Shown here piece after piece: positions 56,218-64,000 of a stretch of DNA of 64,000 bases. Position 1 is the stretch's first letter. Each line of letters begins with the position of its first letter. The translations under genes and the position numbers were made by a program. The stretch is from positions 1 through 64,000 of the forward strand of contig RSEH01000056.1 in assembly GCA_006503475.1 (NCBI GenBank). The letters are read 5' to 3'. This DNA is from Stentor roeselii (taxonomy: Eukaryota > Ciliophora > Heterotrichea > Heterotrichida > Stentoridae). The notes under the pieces were generated by a model. That model made no database searches, had not been told where the DNA came from, and saw nothing but the letters and a program-made list of their open reading frames with translations.

Positions 56218-57657
56218 ATGGGATGCGGAATTGTTCAGAAGAAGATTACTCGGACCCACCGAGGATCAATAATTTTATTTCCAGGTCAATTCGTTCAAAA
56301 CCTTCCTGATTCCATCTACACATTCTACGAAATAAAAGAAAGTCTAGGTTCCGGGTCATACGGAACAGTAGTATCAGCAGTAAACAAAGAGTCCCGAGAG
56401 CCGAGAGCAATAAAGATAATAAACAAATACAAACTCCACTCAGAAGAATCAAGAACAAAAGTAATCAACGAAGTTCTGGTCCTTCGAAAACTCGACCATC
56501 CCCACATCGTCAAAATTTTCGAGTTTTATGAAGACGAATTCAACTTGTACGTCGTCATGGAACTTTGCAGGGGTGGAGAACTTCTTGATATGATCATCAA
56601 AAGAGGATCTATGAATGAAGCTGATGCTTCTCACTTTATGCAACAGGTTTTTTCGGCAGTTTTTTATATGCATTCTTCGGGTATTGTCCATAGAGACTTG
56701 AAACTTGAAAATATGCTGTTGGATAACTCGCAGAGTAGAAATATTAAAATTGTTGACTTTGGGACTGCCTGTGAATTTGTTCATGGAAAAAAGTTAAGCC
56801 AAACTATTGGCACTGTTAACTACATAGCTCCTGAAATTTTCAAAAAAAAATATGATGAAAAATGTGATATGTGGAGCTGTGGAGTCATCATGTATATCCT
56901 TTTAACAGGCAAACTTCCTTTCGCTGGAAAAGATAAAAAGCAAACGATAGCCGCTATTGCAAGAGGACAATTTTCTTTAGAATTACCTATTTGGGAACAT
57001 ATAAGTCCGCAGGCCAAGGCATTGGTGAAAAAGTTACTCGAATTAAACCCTGGAAAAAGAATATCTGCTCAAGAAGCAGTGAATGATGCATGGGTTCAAA
57101 AATCGAAACCTCCAATAGACAACCATGATTTTATTCAGCATGTGATAAGCAACTTAAGTTCTTTTGGGGATACTTCGAAGTTTCAAAGAGCAGTCATAAG
57201 ATACATCGTTTCCCAACTCTTAAGTCAAGGCGAAAAAAACGAGTTGATAGGAATTTTCAAGACCTTCGACTCCTCAGGCGACGGAAAAATAAACCAACAA
57301 GAGTTCATCGAATACTGCAAACAAATCTTCGGCGCCCAGTTAACCGAAGACGAGATAAAGTCGATAATGAGCCGAGTAGACACCGACAACAGTGGCTTCA
57401 TCGACTACTCCGAATTCCTGGCAGCAGCAATGGACAGGTCGAAGTTGCTTTCAAAAGAACGTCTAAGGTCAGCTTTTGAAGCCTTCGATCGCGATAAAAA
57501 CGGTAAAATTTCAGCTCAAGAGCTGAAAGTAATGCTGGAAGGCGGAAACAAGTTGGAAATAGAAGTTTACAATAAATTGATCAGGGAAGTTGACCAGAAT
57601 GAGGACAACTTTGTGGACTTTAAAGAGTTTTTAGATATGATGAGTAAGTTAAAGTAA
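56218..57657 (+). CDS. CDPK: Calcium-dependent protein kinase (CDPK), second copy
   Basis: 479 aa. Starts MGCG (acylation). Kinase domain about 40-300: GSGSYGTVVSA, RAIKIINK, HRDLKLENML (LEN in place of PEN), IVDFGTA, GTVNYIAPE, CDMWSCGVIMYILL. After the junction helix, four EF-hands: DSSGDGKINQQE, DTDNSGFIDYSE, DRDKNGKISAQE and DQNEDNFVDFKE. The last has Asn at the usual Gly position (loop position 6), so it may bind Ca2+ weakly. No intron, unlike the CDPK at 23914. Start is immediately after the protease stop codon. Its last three codons overlap the 3' end of the minus-strand gene at 57649. Confidence 0.95.
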   Translation: MGCGIVQKKITRTHRGSIILFPGQFVQNLPDSIYTFYEIKESLGSGSYGTVVSAVNKESREPRAIKIINKYKLHSEESRTKVINEVLVLRKLDHPHIVKIFEFYEDEFNLYVVMELCRGGELLDMIIKRGSMNEADASHFMQQVFSAVFYMHSSGIVHRDLKLENMLLDNSQSRNIKIVDFGTACEFVHGKKLSQTIGTVNYIAPEIFKKKYDEKCDMWSCGVIMYILLTGKLPFAGKDKKQTIAAIARGQFSLELPIWEHISPQAKALVKKLLELNPGKRISAQEAVNDAWVQKSKPPIDNHDFIQHVISNLSSFGDTSKFQRAVIRYIVSQLLSQGEKNELIGIFKTFDSSGDGKINQQEFIEYCKQIFGAQLTEDEIKSIMSRVDTDNSGFIDYSEFLAAAMDRSKLLSKERLRSAFEAFDRDKNGKISAQELKVMLEGGNKLEIEVYNKLIREVDQNEDNFVDFKEFLDMMSKLK

Positions 57658-58095
57658 GATAAATGTGTTGAGAAGGACGAAAACACTGTGGGTTAGGTCG
57701 AGAGCTATCAGAAGGGGGTAGGGGTAGAACTGGAAAATCGTCTCCAGGTCCCAGTCTAGAGGCAGTTGGCTTGTCGCGAATAAAACTGAAAAAATCAGGA
57801 TTTTTTCTTGAATTCTCAATTCTTTATTTTTTAAAAAAGGGTAAAGAATGTAGTTCGTGATCATTAATGCCACTCGTAACAGGTCGAAGCTGAATAGGAG
57901 TTACTTGAAAGGTGCTCCGAATAAGAAAATAACAATAATAACTTTAGGTACTTCTTTAATCAAAGTGATCCAATCACTTAAAGGAGAAACTCCTGCAGTA
58001 AGTGCAAAAAAAATAATCCCTGCAATAAAATCAGATTTTCCAACGAAAAGAATTCCATAAAAAAAGCATTTAACAAGTCCTTCCTTCCATTTCAT
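57649..58095 (-). CDS. Small multi-pass membrane protein, one 15-base intron
   Basis: 143 aa from exons 57905-58095 and 57649-57889. Removing the intron joins FGAPF to NFDLLRVALM and continues in frame. Four hydrophobic helices are visible (about 8-25, 25-45, 50-75, and 110-140), with the acidic/aromatic loop QLPLDWDLETIFQFYPYP. I do not recognise the family. It begins seven bases after the stop of the EF-hand gene on the same strand and ends inside the CDPK gene on the other strand (nine-base overlap of coding ends). Alternative longer start at 58134 would overlap the EF-hand gene and is rejected. Confidence 0.8.
57890..57904 (-). other. 15-base intron in membrane-protein gene
   Basis: Coding-strand sequence GTAACTCCTATTCAG. 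Removal extends a hydrophobic protein through a stop (AAG TAA). Ends in CAG rather than TAG. Confidence 0.88.
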
Positions 58096-58102
58096 ATTAT
58101 TA

Positions 58103-58728
58103 CTACCCTCTGGCCTTGATATCCAAATAAGCATTTAAAAAATCCTCAGCAGCTTTTCCATTAAGTCCATGTTCTTGAATGATTTCAATCATTTTATCAG
58201 TCGCGATTCCCCTATCAGCACTAAATACTGCCTACTTGCTAATAAGCCACTTGATCCACTCTTCCGGCAAGATTCCCATCAAAAAGTCGAAAAGTTGTTT
58301 ATAAGTGATGAACCCATCTCGATTCTTATCAATATTCATCAAAGTGGCTACAATAGAAGCGATTTCCGCCCTGGCAATGCCTTCACAAAACAAGGCATCT
58401 TCAATGCTTCTCTGCGTGATATACCCTTTATGCACCTTGTCTTCAAACTTTTTAAACTCAGCGATGACGTTTAACTCGCAGCGCTTTTTAGAAGCTCTTA
58501 AAGTCTGGAACTGATTTTTTGTTACTTGTTGATAATTTAGCTTCAAAGTCCCTGCCTGGCCTAAGATCGCTTTGATTTCTTTCAACGGAGGGTGAAGATG
58601 GATGGACCTGAAGGTCAAGGCAAGGTCTTCAATGGTGATAAACCCGTCATGGTTCTAAATACTTTTACGTTGTCCAACAAGCGAAAAAGCTTCGCCGTTG
58701 CCTCGGCAGGTTCGTGGTATTTGTCCAT
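58103..58728 (-). CDS. EF-hand protein with two tiny introns (14 and 15 bases)
   Basis: 198 aa from exons 58669-58728, 58236-58654 and 58103-58220. First EF-hand loop DNNHDGFITIED is restored only if a 14-base GT...AG segment is removed. A second Ca2+-type loop reads DKNRDGFITYKQ (Gln at position 12, which weakens binding). A third helix pair (NADRGIATDKMIEIIQE) is restored by the 15-base intron. The total coding length is then a multiple of three. Starts MDKYHEPAEATAKLFRLLD, 26 bases after the upstream gene. Likely a calmodulin-like Ca2+ sensor or a regulatory subunit; no kinase. Not calmodulin or centrin by length and sequence. Confidence 0.83.
58221..58235 (-). other. 15-base intron in EF-hand gene
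   Basis: Coding-strand sequence GTAGGCAGTATTTAG. Removal joins LIS to NADRGIATDK. Retention gives an in-frame TAG. Confidence 0.88.
58655..58668 (-). other. Apparent 14-base intron in EF-hand gene
   Basis: Coding-strand sequence GTAAAAGTATTTAG, 14 bases as given. Removal joins LLDN to NHDGFITIEDL and restores an EF-hand loop; without it the frame shifts. Compare GTAAAGGGTATTTAG (15 bases) in the CDPK. Either a genuinely shorter intron or one missing A in the A-run. Confidence 0.75.
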
Positions 58729-58754
58729 TAGATCTAACTATGAAAACTTCAATA

Positions 58755-59378
58755 TTAATCATTTAGAATAGACTTCCTTGTTCGCAAGTTTCTGAAACTT
58801 TTCACTGCTTTTAAAGTCTTTTCACCTTGTTTTAATGCTGGAAGACAACATGGTGATAAGTGAAGGTTGCAGGAATAAGGAGACTTGTATATAGTGCTCA
58901 GTGCTTTTCCGAGAATTTTTCGCTTTTGACATGGTCTCTTTGTAAAGGCACCGTCGATTATCAGACGAGGGCTTTCGTGATGAGACTTGTGAATCGTTTT
59001 TGTTCTTGGCTTGTGGAACATCACTTCTTCTTGGGAACTCTCTTCGATCGCTTCTAGTGGAGAGATGCCGAAACGAAAAATACTTGTTTTTGATGTTTTT
59101 TGCTTGGGAAAACGCATCTGAAAGTTGGGGAATTTTATTCGGTCGTCTTCAAATTTCAGGTCGGAAAAATCGTATGATGCTTGTGTGTCTAAATCGGTGG
59201 ATTCGGCTGGCGAGTTGCATAATGCAAAGTTTGTTGGAAGGGATTTGTCGAGGATTGGACTGCATGCTGAGGAAAATATTTCTTCTGGGGGTGGGATAGG
59301 AAACTTAGGAGAATTCTTATGAAAATCTTGTGAAATTGGTTGACTTGAAACCTTTGCTGATGAAAGCGTTTTCATCAT
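58755..59378 (-). CDS. Unknown protein
   Basis: 207 aa, Ser/Pro/Phe-rich, with no recognisable domain. Two Met codons open it (MMKTLSS) in the context CATATAAATATGATG. The middle has FPNFQMRFPKQKTSKTSIF and the C-terminus is basic with several Cys (SPCCLP). Codon use looks coding. It is 26 bases upstream of the EF-hand gene on the same strand. No function assigned. Confidence 0.62.
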   Translation of the reverse strand: MMKTLSSAKVSSQPISQDFHKNSPKFPIPPPEEIFSSACSPILDKSLPTNFALCNSPAESTDLDTQASYDFSDLKFEDDRIKFPNFQMRFPKQKTSKTSIFRFGISPLEAIEESSQEEVMFHKPRTKTIHKSHHESPRLIIDGAFTKRPCQKRKILGKALSTIYKSPYSCNLHLSPCCLPALKQGEKTLKAVKSFRNLRTRKSILND

Positions 59379-59430
59379 ATTTATATGGAATTTAATAAAA
59401 ATTCAGATTAAGTAAGATGATCTCTTTGCA

Positions 59431-60468
59431 TTATGGAACGAATTTCAAATTAGTCTGAAGATTTTTTATGATTTTCATTGTTTCCTGATGAAACAATTTT
59501 TGGTTTGTTGAGCTTCTTCGTCTTTCTCCGTCTTGGCTAGACTTTCTTCCAATATGATTGTCTGGACTATGCATTGGAGACATTTCGAGTCTTTTTGGAG
59601 TGGAATTTCTTGATCTATGACTTAAGGGTTTTAGCTGGTTATGTTTGACTAGTTTTTTTGATTCACTAATCCTCATAAGACTTAGTCGACATTCTTGATC
59701 TTTTTCCTTCAGCTTAACTTTCAGCATTTCCAAAAAATGTTGTTTTTCTCGAATACTTGTCTCAATACTTTTGATGCGATTTTTCATATTTGCTTCCTTC
59801 TCAATTTTTTCCTTTTCAGCTTTTAAAATTTGTTCCTGAATATCATTCAATAAGAACTCATTAACTTCAGTTTCCTTTTTCTCATTTTTTTTATTCTTTT
59901 CTTCTTCGTCCTTTTTTCTTGCTTTAATCATTTCGAAGAGTTTTCGTGATTTTTTTTCGAGATCAACACATTTTTCATGTTGGGCTTTTAACGACTTCTC
60001 CTCTTTTGTGTTTTGTTGAATGAGTTCTTTGATTTTTTCTTTGTTGTTTCTGATTTCACTTTTCAAAAACTGGATTTTTTCTGGATATGAGTTTGCGCTT
60101 TGAGCTCCTTTAAGTGCGTGTTTACTCAAATTATCGAATTTCGATAAGTTTTCCTTTTCTTTTTTAAGTTCTTCGAGTTTTTTGCTTAGGAATTTTGATT
60201 CGTTTTCTAGGTCTGTGATCTTCGGTATATTTATGTTACCTTCAAGTTCTTTTTTCATTTTCAAGCATTCTGTCTTATAATATTTGATTTTCGAGTTAAT
60301 TTCTTTGTTTTGGTCTTCAATCCTAGAAGTAATTTCATAATTTGATGTAGTTTTAGCTAAAATATTGTCAAGAGCTGCCTTCAACTCCTTAAGCTGGGCT
60401 CTGAGTTTTTCGTTTTGCATTTCGAGATGCTGAGATTTTAAGGTGATTTCCTTGCCAGTGTTAGACAT
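59431..60468 (-). CDS. Coiled-coil protein
   Basis: 345 aa. Coiled coil over about 10-265 (LEMQNEKLRAQLKELKAALDNIL and onward), then a basic Ser/Pro-rich tail (HRSRNSTPKRLEMSPMHSP, DGERRRSS) with several likely phosphorylation sites. Segment KIKYYKTECLKMKKELEG recurs in ciliary and basal-body coiled-coil proteins by general look, not by a proven match. No other domain. Start context near AACATG, stop TAA. Confidence 0.72.
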   Translation of the reverse strand: MSNTGKEITLKSQHLEMQNEKLRAQLKELKAALDNILAKTTSNYEITSRIEDQNKEINSKIKYYKTECLKMKKELEGNINIPKITDLENESKFLSKKLEELKKEKENLSKFDNLSKHALKGAQSANSYPEKIQFLKSEIRNNKEKIKELIQQNTKEEKSLKAQHEKCVDLEKKSRKLFEMIKARKKDEEEKNKKNEKKETEVNEFLLNDIQEQILKAEKEKIEKEANMKNRIKSIETSIREKQHFLEMLKVKLKEKDQECRLSLMRISESKKLVKHNQLKPLSHRSRNSTPKRLEMSPMHSPDNHIGRKSSQDGERRRSSTNQKLFHQETMKIIKNLQTNLKFVP

Positions 60469-60525
60469 GTTTGCTGTATTTATTAATCATTACAAATGAT
60501 TATTTATCAAGAATTTAATTAAATT

Positions 60526-61077
60526 TTAGTAGTTTCCACTCATGTCAGCTTGAATTGACACTGATTGTCTTTTATCTGTTAATTTTCTGTAGTTCTGGAA
60601 AATCTTTTTTCTTTTCATCCGAGTTTTAGTGGTTTTTTCTATGTAATCGAGACCAATCGAACCGTTTTTATTTAGGAGACAATCATCGGTCTTAAATCTG
60701 AGCTTTTTTCCTTGTATCTCGTTCCTGGATTCATCAAAATCTTCTGTTAACGTCGTAAACCGAGCTCTTTTGTTAGAACTTTTGCGTCGAGCGAAAAAAT
60801 TATTTATATGGTTTAAAGTAATGTTTTTCTTACTCAGGCCAACTTCAAGTTCTGAAATTTCACAAACAGAGGATTCTGAAGCTAATCTACGATTTTTTAC
60901 TTTGATGCCGAAATTCATTATAGATGTTTCTTTCTGTTCTTTTTCAGTTGGCTTGATCAAGTCTGCTGAAAAATGAGCTGCTGAAGATTTTTTGAATGAG
61001 GTTCTGTTAATGAATATAGGTCTGATGTTATATTCTCTGGTAAAATGAAAGATTTTGGGCTTTAGGCAGAGATTCAT
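60526..61077 (-). CDS. Unknown basic protein
   Basis: 183 aa, rich in Arg, Lys, Phe and Ser, with motifs such as RRKSSNKRARFTTL and RMKRKKIFQNYRK. No domain, membrane helix or signal peptide. Start MNLCLKPKIFHF after TAATA. The frame is intact and the composition coding-like. Function unknown; the basic patches could be nuclear localisation signals. Confidence 0.6.
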   Translation of the reverse strand: MNLCLKPKIFHFTREYNIRPIFINRTSFKKSSAAHFSADLIKPTEKEQKETSIMNFGIKVKNRRLASESSVCEISELEVGLSKKNITLNHINNFFARRKSSNKRARFTTLTEDFDESRNEIQGKKLRFKTDDCLLNKNGSIGLDYIEKTTKTRMKRKKIFQNYRKLTDKRQSVSIQADMSGNY

Positions 61078-61489
61078 TATTAAGCTATTTGTTGTTTAAT
61101 GCGGGTGTAAAAATGAGTTAAGTATATAATTAAATTAACTCATATCAAAAAGTTAGCTATCATTCTGACTACATTTATTAATTCAACATGTTTATGAGCT
61201 CTAATCATAAAATCCTTCATTTTCAGTAAAATTTCTTTAATTTAATGAAACCCTAAACCCCCTAAAAATTCACATCGTCCTCACAGTCTTATCTAAATCC
61301 TTAATTAAATCAATAATCAGTTCACCACCCTTAATTCTAAACTCACTTCCTTAAAAATCATTCTCTAAACAATCCCCTAAACCTCCAAAATATTTAAAAT
61401 CCAAAAACCCTTAAAAATCTTCCCCAAACTAAAAATCAAAAAATCCTTAAACCTTAAATCAAATTATCTACCCAATACAAAAATCACTT
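61078..61489. other. Intergenic, 412 bases
   Basis: AT-rich on the left and pyrimidine/A-rich, G-poor on the right (61250 to 61480). Contains CCCTAAACCCCCTAAA near 61250, which I do not take as a telomere. No gene seen. Confidence 0.55.
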
Positions 61490-62917
61490 CTAATTCTTGG
61501 TCTTCTTAATTAATTCCGTGATTTTCTTAATCCTCGAATCGAGATCATTAGAATTGCTACTCTTCTTCTCCTCAGCAGGATTATTTTTCCTCGCAGCAGG
61601 TGACTGCTGCGGAGAAGCCTTTCTAGCAGGTGACGCTTTATTCGGAGGAGTTTTTAGTCTTGAAACAGGTGACTGATTTTTTCGATTAAAAATAGACCCA
61701 GGAGATGAATTTCTATTAGGAGAAGCGCGATTTCTCGTATTAGGAGAGTATCTGACTCCAATTCTGTCAGACCCCGGCCTTCCCGACCCCCTCGAGTTTT
61801 CCCGAGACCCAGGGGGTGTGCCGAGGCGAGTTGAAATCCTCGGCGACCTGGTCTGGGGCGATTTGACAGCCGCAGCAGGAACCCGGGGGTTAGACCTCGA
61901 AGCAGGAGAAGAGTTTCTAAGTCCACTTCTAGACTTAAGTGCCGATTCCAGTTCTTCTTCCAATTGTTTAATTCTTTGCTTTTGTTTCACATCAATTTGT
62001 TTAGAATTTTCAATTTCCTTCTGATAAGCTTCGATTTCACGTTTGTATTTCGCTTCTTGTCTTTGAGATTTTTCGAACTGCTGAGATAGAAGAAGGACTT
62101 TCGCGTTTACTTCATCGAAGCCGACTTTACTTCCTGTTTCTCTTTCAAGTTGTTGAATAATTGAGTCCATTTCTTTCTTGACTCGATCAAGTTCATGTTG
62201 AAGTTCCTGATTTTCTTTTCTCAAGATTTTCACTTCTTTAGTTCCTTCAAGTTTCAAGCTTTCGTTTTCCTGTTCAAGAAGTTTTGACTCTCTGATGATA
62301 TTATCGATTTCAACAGCACCTTTTCGAGGAACTGCTGCAAGGATCTGGTTATGTTCAATTTTTTTTATATGTTGCTTTAGTTCTTCATTTTCTTGCATTA
62401 GTTTCAAAGGGTCGATTTCGAGTTCTTTTATTTTTTTCGCTTGTTCGAGTTCACTTTTAAGACGAGTGATTGTTTTTTGCAGGTTTTCAATGTTTGGAGC
62501 TTCTTCAAAAGCGAGTGGAAGAGGGTAATGGACTCTTTCGAACTCTCCTGAAAACGTGAGGATCAGATATCGTTTAGTCATCAGTTTTGGATTCGAAGCC
62601 TGGGAAGAAGCATTTCCCGGGTTTCTCGAAGATCTGAACATTTCCAGCTCTTGATACGTGAGCAAGTCGATAATCACTGAGTCACTCGTCGCATCAAGTC
62701 CACTCAGAAGCATTTTTAAGAAGATTGGAAACTTTTTAAAGCTTTTTGACTTCTGAGTAAGAGTTTCTATATAATTCGCTGAAAATTCCCCTTTCCAACG
62801 TTTTGCTGACTCTTTTTCTTCAAATGACAACTGCAGGTTATCCGAGTCAGAAAGAAGTTCGTAGAAATAAACAGTTCCTCTGATGTTTATATCAGCGCTT
62901 TTCTTCAGGTGTTCCAT
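61490..62917 (-). CDS. CCDC61: CCDC61/VFL3-like basal-body protein
   Basis: 475 aa. The N-terminal 150 residues form a head of the XRCC4/SAS6-like type; the segment KRYLILTFSGEFERVHYPLPLAFE is the hallmark of CCDC61 (VFL3 in Chlamydomonas), which in other species reads close to RYLILTYxVEFDRxHYPLPL. A long coiled coil follows (about 150-335), then an Arg/Ser/Pro-rich tail (about 340-460). CCDC61/VFL3 organises basal-body accessory fibres, and loss misorients basal bodies. The basic tail suits microtubule binding. The start GTTCCATTTAAATT region gives AAATTTAAATGG. Strong call on one diagnostic motif plus architecture. Confidence 0.87.
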   Translation of the reverse strand: MEHLKKSADINIRGTVYFYELLSDSDNLQLSFEEKESAKRWKGEFSANYIETLTQKSKSFKKFPIFLKMLLSGLDATSDSVIIDLLTYQELEMFRSSRNPGNASSQASNPKLMTKRYLILTFSGEFERVHYPLPLAFEEAPNIENLQKTITRLKSELEQAKKIKELEIDPLKLMQENEELKQHIKKIEHNQILAAVPRKGAVEIDNIIRESKLLEQENESLKLEGTKEVKILRKENQELQHELDRVKKEMDSIIQQLERETGSKVGFDEVNAKVLLLSQQFEKSQRQEAKYKREIEAYQKEIENSKQIDVKQKQRIKQLEEELESALKSRSGLRNSSPASRSNPRVPAAAVKSPQTRSPRISTRLGTPPGSRENSRGSGRPGSDRIGVRYSPNTRNRASPNRNSSPGSIFNRKNQSPVSRLKTPPNKASPARKASPQQSPAARKNNPAEEKKSSNSNDLDSRIKKITELIKKTKN

Positions 62918-62995
62918 TTAAATTGTAAGAAATGCTTTTTTAGTGATTTGAACTATTTGGCACTTGATGAAAAAGAATTCTTTTAAATAAGTAAG

Positions 62996-63340
62996 TTATA
63001 ACGGGGTTGATGGGCTCGCCAATGTCGACCTTCTTCGGCATAGTCGCGAATTCACGATTCCTGACAAGTTGACTGAACTTGATGAAAACGACCTTTCTTC
63101 ACGGATGCAAACAGGCTCCAGGTCCCGGTGAAGAGTTTCTAGAATGTTTTCAAGCTTTTCTTGCAGGTCTGTGTAAATTTCTTGGTGCTCACGGGAAATC
63201 GGGTGGAAATGATGGAAGGATAATTCTGGATAAAGTTTACTGCTCTGGATACTGGGCTCATCGTCACTTGAGAACTCCAGATCTAGTGTACTGGCATCTG
63301 ACAACCTCAGCTTTGTGTCATCTTTCACTTCTAAACTCAT
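62996..63340 (-). CDS. Small unknown protein
   Basis: 114 aa. Acidic N-terminal half (LDLEFSSDDEPS), a helical stretch at about 50-80 (ISREHQEIYTDLQEKLENILETLHRDL), and a Ser/Arg-rich C-terminus (SRLCRRRSTLASPSTPL). No family recognised. Moderately GC-rich and intact. Starts MSLEVKDD. Function unknown. Confidence 0.6.
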   Translation of the reverse strand: MSLEVKDDTKLRLSDASTLDLEFSSDDEPSIQSSKLYPELSFHHFHPISREHQEIYTDLQEKLENILETLHRDLEPVCIREERSFSSSSVNLSGIVNSRLCRRRSTLASPSTPL

Positions 63341-63738
63341 AAAAATCTTATTATTATAACTAGTAGATAGTCAATATACACCTCAGAAATGAAATTTCAA
63401 GACTTTGGAAAAATTTTAAGGAATTCGGAAGAAAGGGTTTTGGCGTGGATTTAAATTTAAGAGAGTTGAAGGTTGAATCGATTTGAAGAATTAATTTGAG
63501 GGTTTATTGGATGAGGGTTTTTTTATGATTTAGTTTAGGTTAGCCTTTGAGGTGTTTAAAGTTTGTGAAGGAATATTTTTTTCATCTTGTCGGAATTTAT
63601 TTTAGAAAGTTTTCAAGAGTTGGAGTTTAAAATATGATAGTTTTTTTTGATTCTATGAAAAATCATTTAAGATAGTTTCATTTCCAGTTTGAATTGAATA
63701 AAAGTCAAGAAATTATTAAAAATTCTCATAATTAAACC
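63341..63738. other. Intergenic, 398 bases
   Basis: AT-rich spacer between two minus-strand genes. No gene or repeat seen. Confidence 0.6.
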
Positions 63739-64000
63739 TTACTTCAGTAAAAATAACAAGTTCTTTTTTTCTAACTTTTTCACAGATTTCCTCAAAGAAT
63801 TTTCCTTATTGCTTGAACTAATTTGATGCACTTTAAAAAAAAAACGAGATTTATTTGCAGATCCTTCAGTTGTCTTGAAATTCGTTAAAGCTTCAGACCC
63901 AATAAGAGTTTTTGGAATAATTTTCGCTTCAGGTTTCTGTAAAAGGCTTAAAATTCCATCATCAATTTTCTGATCTGCTTGAAAATCCTCATCTTTTCGA
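63739..64000 (-). CDS. 3' end of an unknown gene (partial, runs off right edge)
   Basis: The minus strand is open from the right edge to a TAA at 63739, reading about 86 codons: RKDEDFQADQKIDDGILSL near the edge, then LIGSEALTNFKTTEG, KVHQISSSNKENSLRK and a Lys/Leu-rich end. The residue mix is coding-like and basic/disordered. The start and most of the gene lie beyond the window. Family unknown. Confidence 0.6.
   Translation of the reverse strand, partial: RKDEDFQADQKIDDGILSLLQKPEAKIIPKTLIGSEALTNFKTTEGSANKSRFFFKVHQISSSNKENSLRKSVKKLEKKNLLFLLK

Noticed and set aside
61240-61270. CCCTAAACCCCCTAAA telomere-like sequence
   Set aside because: Single imperfect occurrence in a C/A-rich spacer, no tandem array, and genes continue on both sides.
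1-64000. CRISPR arrays, insertion sequences or rRNA genes
   Set aside because: No regularly spaced repeats, transposase motifs or rRNA-like conserved stretches were recognised on either strand, as expected for macronuclear ciliate DNA.

Overview
This window looks like macronuclear DNA of a heterotrich ciliate, most likely Stentor or a close relative. Several conserved genes become continuous only when a 15-base GT...AG segment is removed, and 15-base introns are a hallmark of Stentor. The standard code fits: TAA and TAG end most genes, TGA ends at least the genes at 6712 and 40200, and no conserved gene carries an in-frame TGA as Trp. The DNA is AT-rich, introns are rare, and intergenic distances are often tiny (0 to 30 bases). 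Start codons sit in a recurring TATAAATG / TAATAAATG context.

Left end to 16.4 kb. The window opens with the first 16 codons of a minus-strand ubiquitin gene and a 2.2 kb gap. Then comes a same-strand run of four paralogues (2274, 4583, 8652, 12222) with an architecture I do not recognise from any described family: variable N-terminal coiled coil, a GBP/atlastin-like large GTPase domain, and a C-terminal Hsp20/alpha-crystallin domain. A kinesin-light-chain-type TPR gene lies inside the run and a leucine-rich-repeat gene follows it. This array is the best candidate for an undescribed system here.

16.4 to 30 kb. A dense block of housekeeping and signalling genes: DPM2, an N-terminal-only RBM22-like splicing factor, a CaMKK-like kinase, a cAMP-receptor-like GPCR, a PKA-like AGC kinase (one intron), an ArfGAP with Lys at the catalytic Arg position, an alpha-arrestin, a CDPK (one intron), mitochondrial glycine-cleavage H protein, a tubulin tyrosine ligase-like enzyme and coiled-coil proteins.

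30 to 46.4 kb. Genes are sparser: C2H2 zinc finger, DeSI-type peptidase, a secreted Cys-rich protein, two SHIPPO/STPG proteins, PEX6, several unknown proteins and CDP-diacylglycerol synthase (one intron). The gaps hold decayed coding sequence, including a recognisable remnant of a secreted PHB-depolymerase-like esterase at 39.2 to 39.7 kb.

46.4 to 64 kb. A Pro/Gly-repeat zinc protein, an SH3 coiled-coil protein, a cytosolic carboxypeptidase (tubulin deglutamylase family), presequence protease, a second CDPK abutting it with no spacer, a four-pass membrane protein, an EF-hand protein with a 15-base and an apparent 14-base intron, CCDC61/VFL3 and several unknown proteins. The 3' end of another minus-strand gene runs off the right edge.

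Taken together, many genes fit cortical and ciliary biology (TTLL writer, CCP eraser, STPG proteins, CCDC61, coiled coils) and Ca2+/cAMP signalling (two CDPKs, EF-hand protein, CaMKK-like and PKA-like kinases, GPCR, arrestin). This is a thematic grouping, not evidence of operons. All calls are from reading the sequence; no database search was run.
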